Source of the DNA: Oscillospiraceae bacterium | GTDB taxonomy: Bacteria; Bacillota; Clostridia; Oscillospirales; Oscillospiraceae | Assembly: GCA_017548065.1 (NCBI GenBank) | Contig: JAFYNQ010000085.1 | Coordinates: forward strand, 1 to 50,482 | DNA: 50,482 nucleotides | Direction of reading: 5' to 3' | Part shown: positions 50,127 through 50,482 of the stretch, one piece after another | How positions within the stretch are numbered: the stretch's first letter is position 1 | Layout: every line of letters begins with the position of its first letter | Made by a program: the position numbers and the translations under genes | The notes under the pieces: generated by a model | The model's database searches: none | The model's input: only the letters and a program-made list of their open reading frames with translations | What the model was told of the DNA's origin: nothing

Positions 50127-50482
50127 TCAATTTCGGAAAATTATCAAAAAATATTTTTGGAGCCCACAGCGTGTGCTGTGGGCTCCTCCGTTATATTTTA
50201 AAATAATGAATGTTAAGCGCAATATGGAGCCAGAGTTGCTGATGCATCTCTTCCTTATGGAGTAGGCGCAAATGAACTCCGCAGCAGCCTTGATGGTTTC
50301 ATCACCGCTAAACTTGGTTGCAAGCCAATTGATCGCCCGAGGTTCCATCGTCAAAATGTCACCTAATGTCTTACCATACATAAGCGCTTCGTCCACTCGT
50401 TCCGGCGATACTGCAGGAAGCCCCAGACTCATTGCCAGTTTGTCAGCAGTCTTGAATGCAATGCCGGCAAGCTCTACCAAAC
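50127..50482 (-). CDS. Partial protein of unknown function (runs off right edge)
   Basis: The 3' end of a gene that enters from the right. The visible residues LVELAGIAFKTADKLAMSLG, then PERVDEALMYGKTLGDILTM, then EPRAINWLATKFSGDETIKA, look like a real folded domain. GKTLGDIL-(x)n-W-L recalls the small C-terminal domain of exodeoxyribonuclease X-like proteins, and GIAFKTADKLA recalls a helix-hairpin-helix, but neither is secure. The last 35 residues lie within and past a strong hairpin (50159-50186), so the true coding end may be earlier or frameshifted. Part of the integrative element. Confidence 0.5.
   Translation of the reverse strand, partial: LVELAGIAFKTADKLAMSLGLPAVSPERVDEALMYGKTLGDILTMEPRAINWLATKFSGDETIKAAAEFICAYSIRKRCISNSGSILRLTFIILKYNGGAHSTRCGLQKYFLIIFRN
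50151..50186. terminator. Strong hairpin near the right end
   Basis: GGAGCCCACAGC (50159-50170) pairs perfectly with GCTGTGGGCTCC (50175-50186). T-rich sequence follows both ways, but with a gap of several A residues on the minus strand, so efficiency is unclear. It lies inside the frame of the preceding entry. Confidence 0.55.

Noticed and set aside
48143-50482. Second copy of the tRNA-Ala 3' end as attR
   Set aside because: No repeat of the T-arm/acceptor sequence was found between the integrase side and the right edge; the element must extend further.
50127-50482. Assignment of the right-edge gene to RecD2
   Set aside because: GIAFKTADKLAMSLG is like a RecD2 helix-hairpin-helix, but the following residues do not continue as RecD2, so the match was not used.

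Overview
The window looks like a chromosomal piece of a spore-forming anaerobic Firmicute, most likely an Oscillospirales/Ruminococcaceae-type gut Clostridium. The clues are spoIVA, an [FeFe]-hydrogenase of the TSCCP type, strong AGGAGG ribosome binding sites, sigma-A type TTGACA/TATAAT promoters, carbohydrate-degrading gene groups, and a moderately GC-rich core that rarely uses TTA, CTA and TCA codons. That codon bias leaves long open antisense frames. Names rest on motifs read by eye; no database search was run.

Layout. 1-3.8 kb (minus): the 5' third of rpoB with its own promoter, then a hydrogenase-Nudix operon. 3.8-10.7 kb (plus): spoIVA, a hairpin-rich palindromic repeat, a YfhO-type membrane protein, a LysR regulator and an MFS transporter whose promoter lies inside nested palindromes. 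10.8-20.2 kb is a glycan-degradation block. It holds two tandem DUF4886/SGNH-hydrolase paralogues (one lipoprotein, one cytosolic), convergent with an acyltransferase-DUF4886-nadE operon, and then a TIM-barrel glycosidase-like gene with a GH28 gene. 20.5-22.6 kb has aspartase and a sugar-phosphate transferase. 22.8-32.0 kb is one long minus-strand housekeeping operon: trkH, trkA, SpoU-type methyltransferase, dprA, topA, trmFO, plsX, rnc. 32.1-33.6 kb is a NifX-like and split chromate-transporter operon.

33.8-40.6 kb is filled by a single gene for a membrane-anchored repeat protein of about 2,273 residues. It has five repeats of about 165 residues followed by four beta-helix modules of about 350 residues, each opened by a CxxC-W-W-GHF/YL header. 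I know of no description of this architecture. 40.9-43.5 kb has a GH4 glycosidase divergent from an AraC-XRE regulator pair; the XRE frame runs through an intrinsic terminator before its stop codon. 43.8-47.1 kb has a gene of unknown function and an AT-richer, translationally coupled three-gene cassette of helical/coiled-coil proteins with no recognised family. 47.2 kb onward has a nitroreductase, tRNA-Ala(GGC), and the integrase/excisionase end of an integrative element that continues past the right edge.

The glycan genes fit together as de-esterification by SGNH enzymes, backbone cleavage by GH28, the GH42-like enzyme and GH4, and uptake or control by the MFS, LysR and AraC genes. The best candidates for something undescribed are the giant repeat protein, the three-gene coiled-coil cassette, and the regulator that appears to make a non-stop mRNA.
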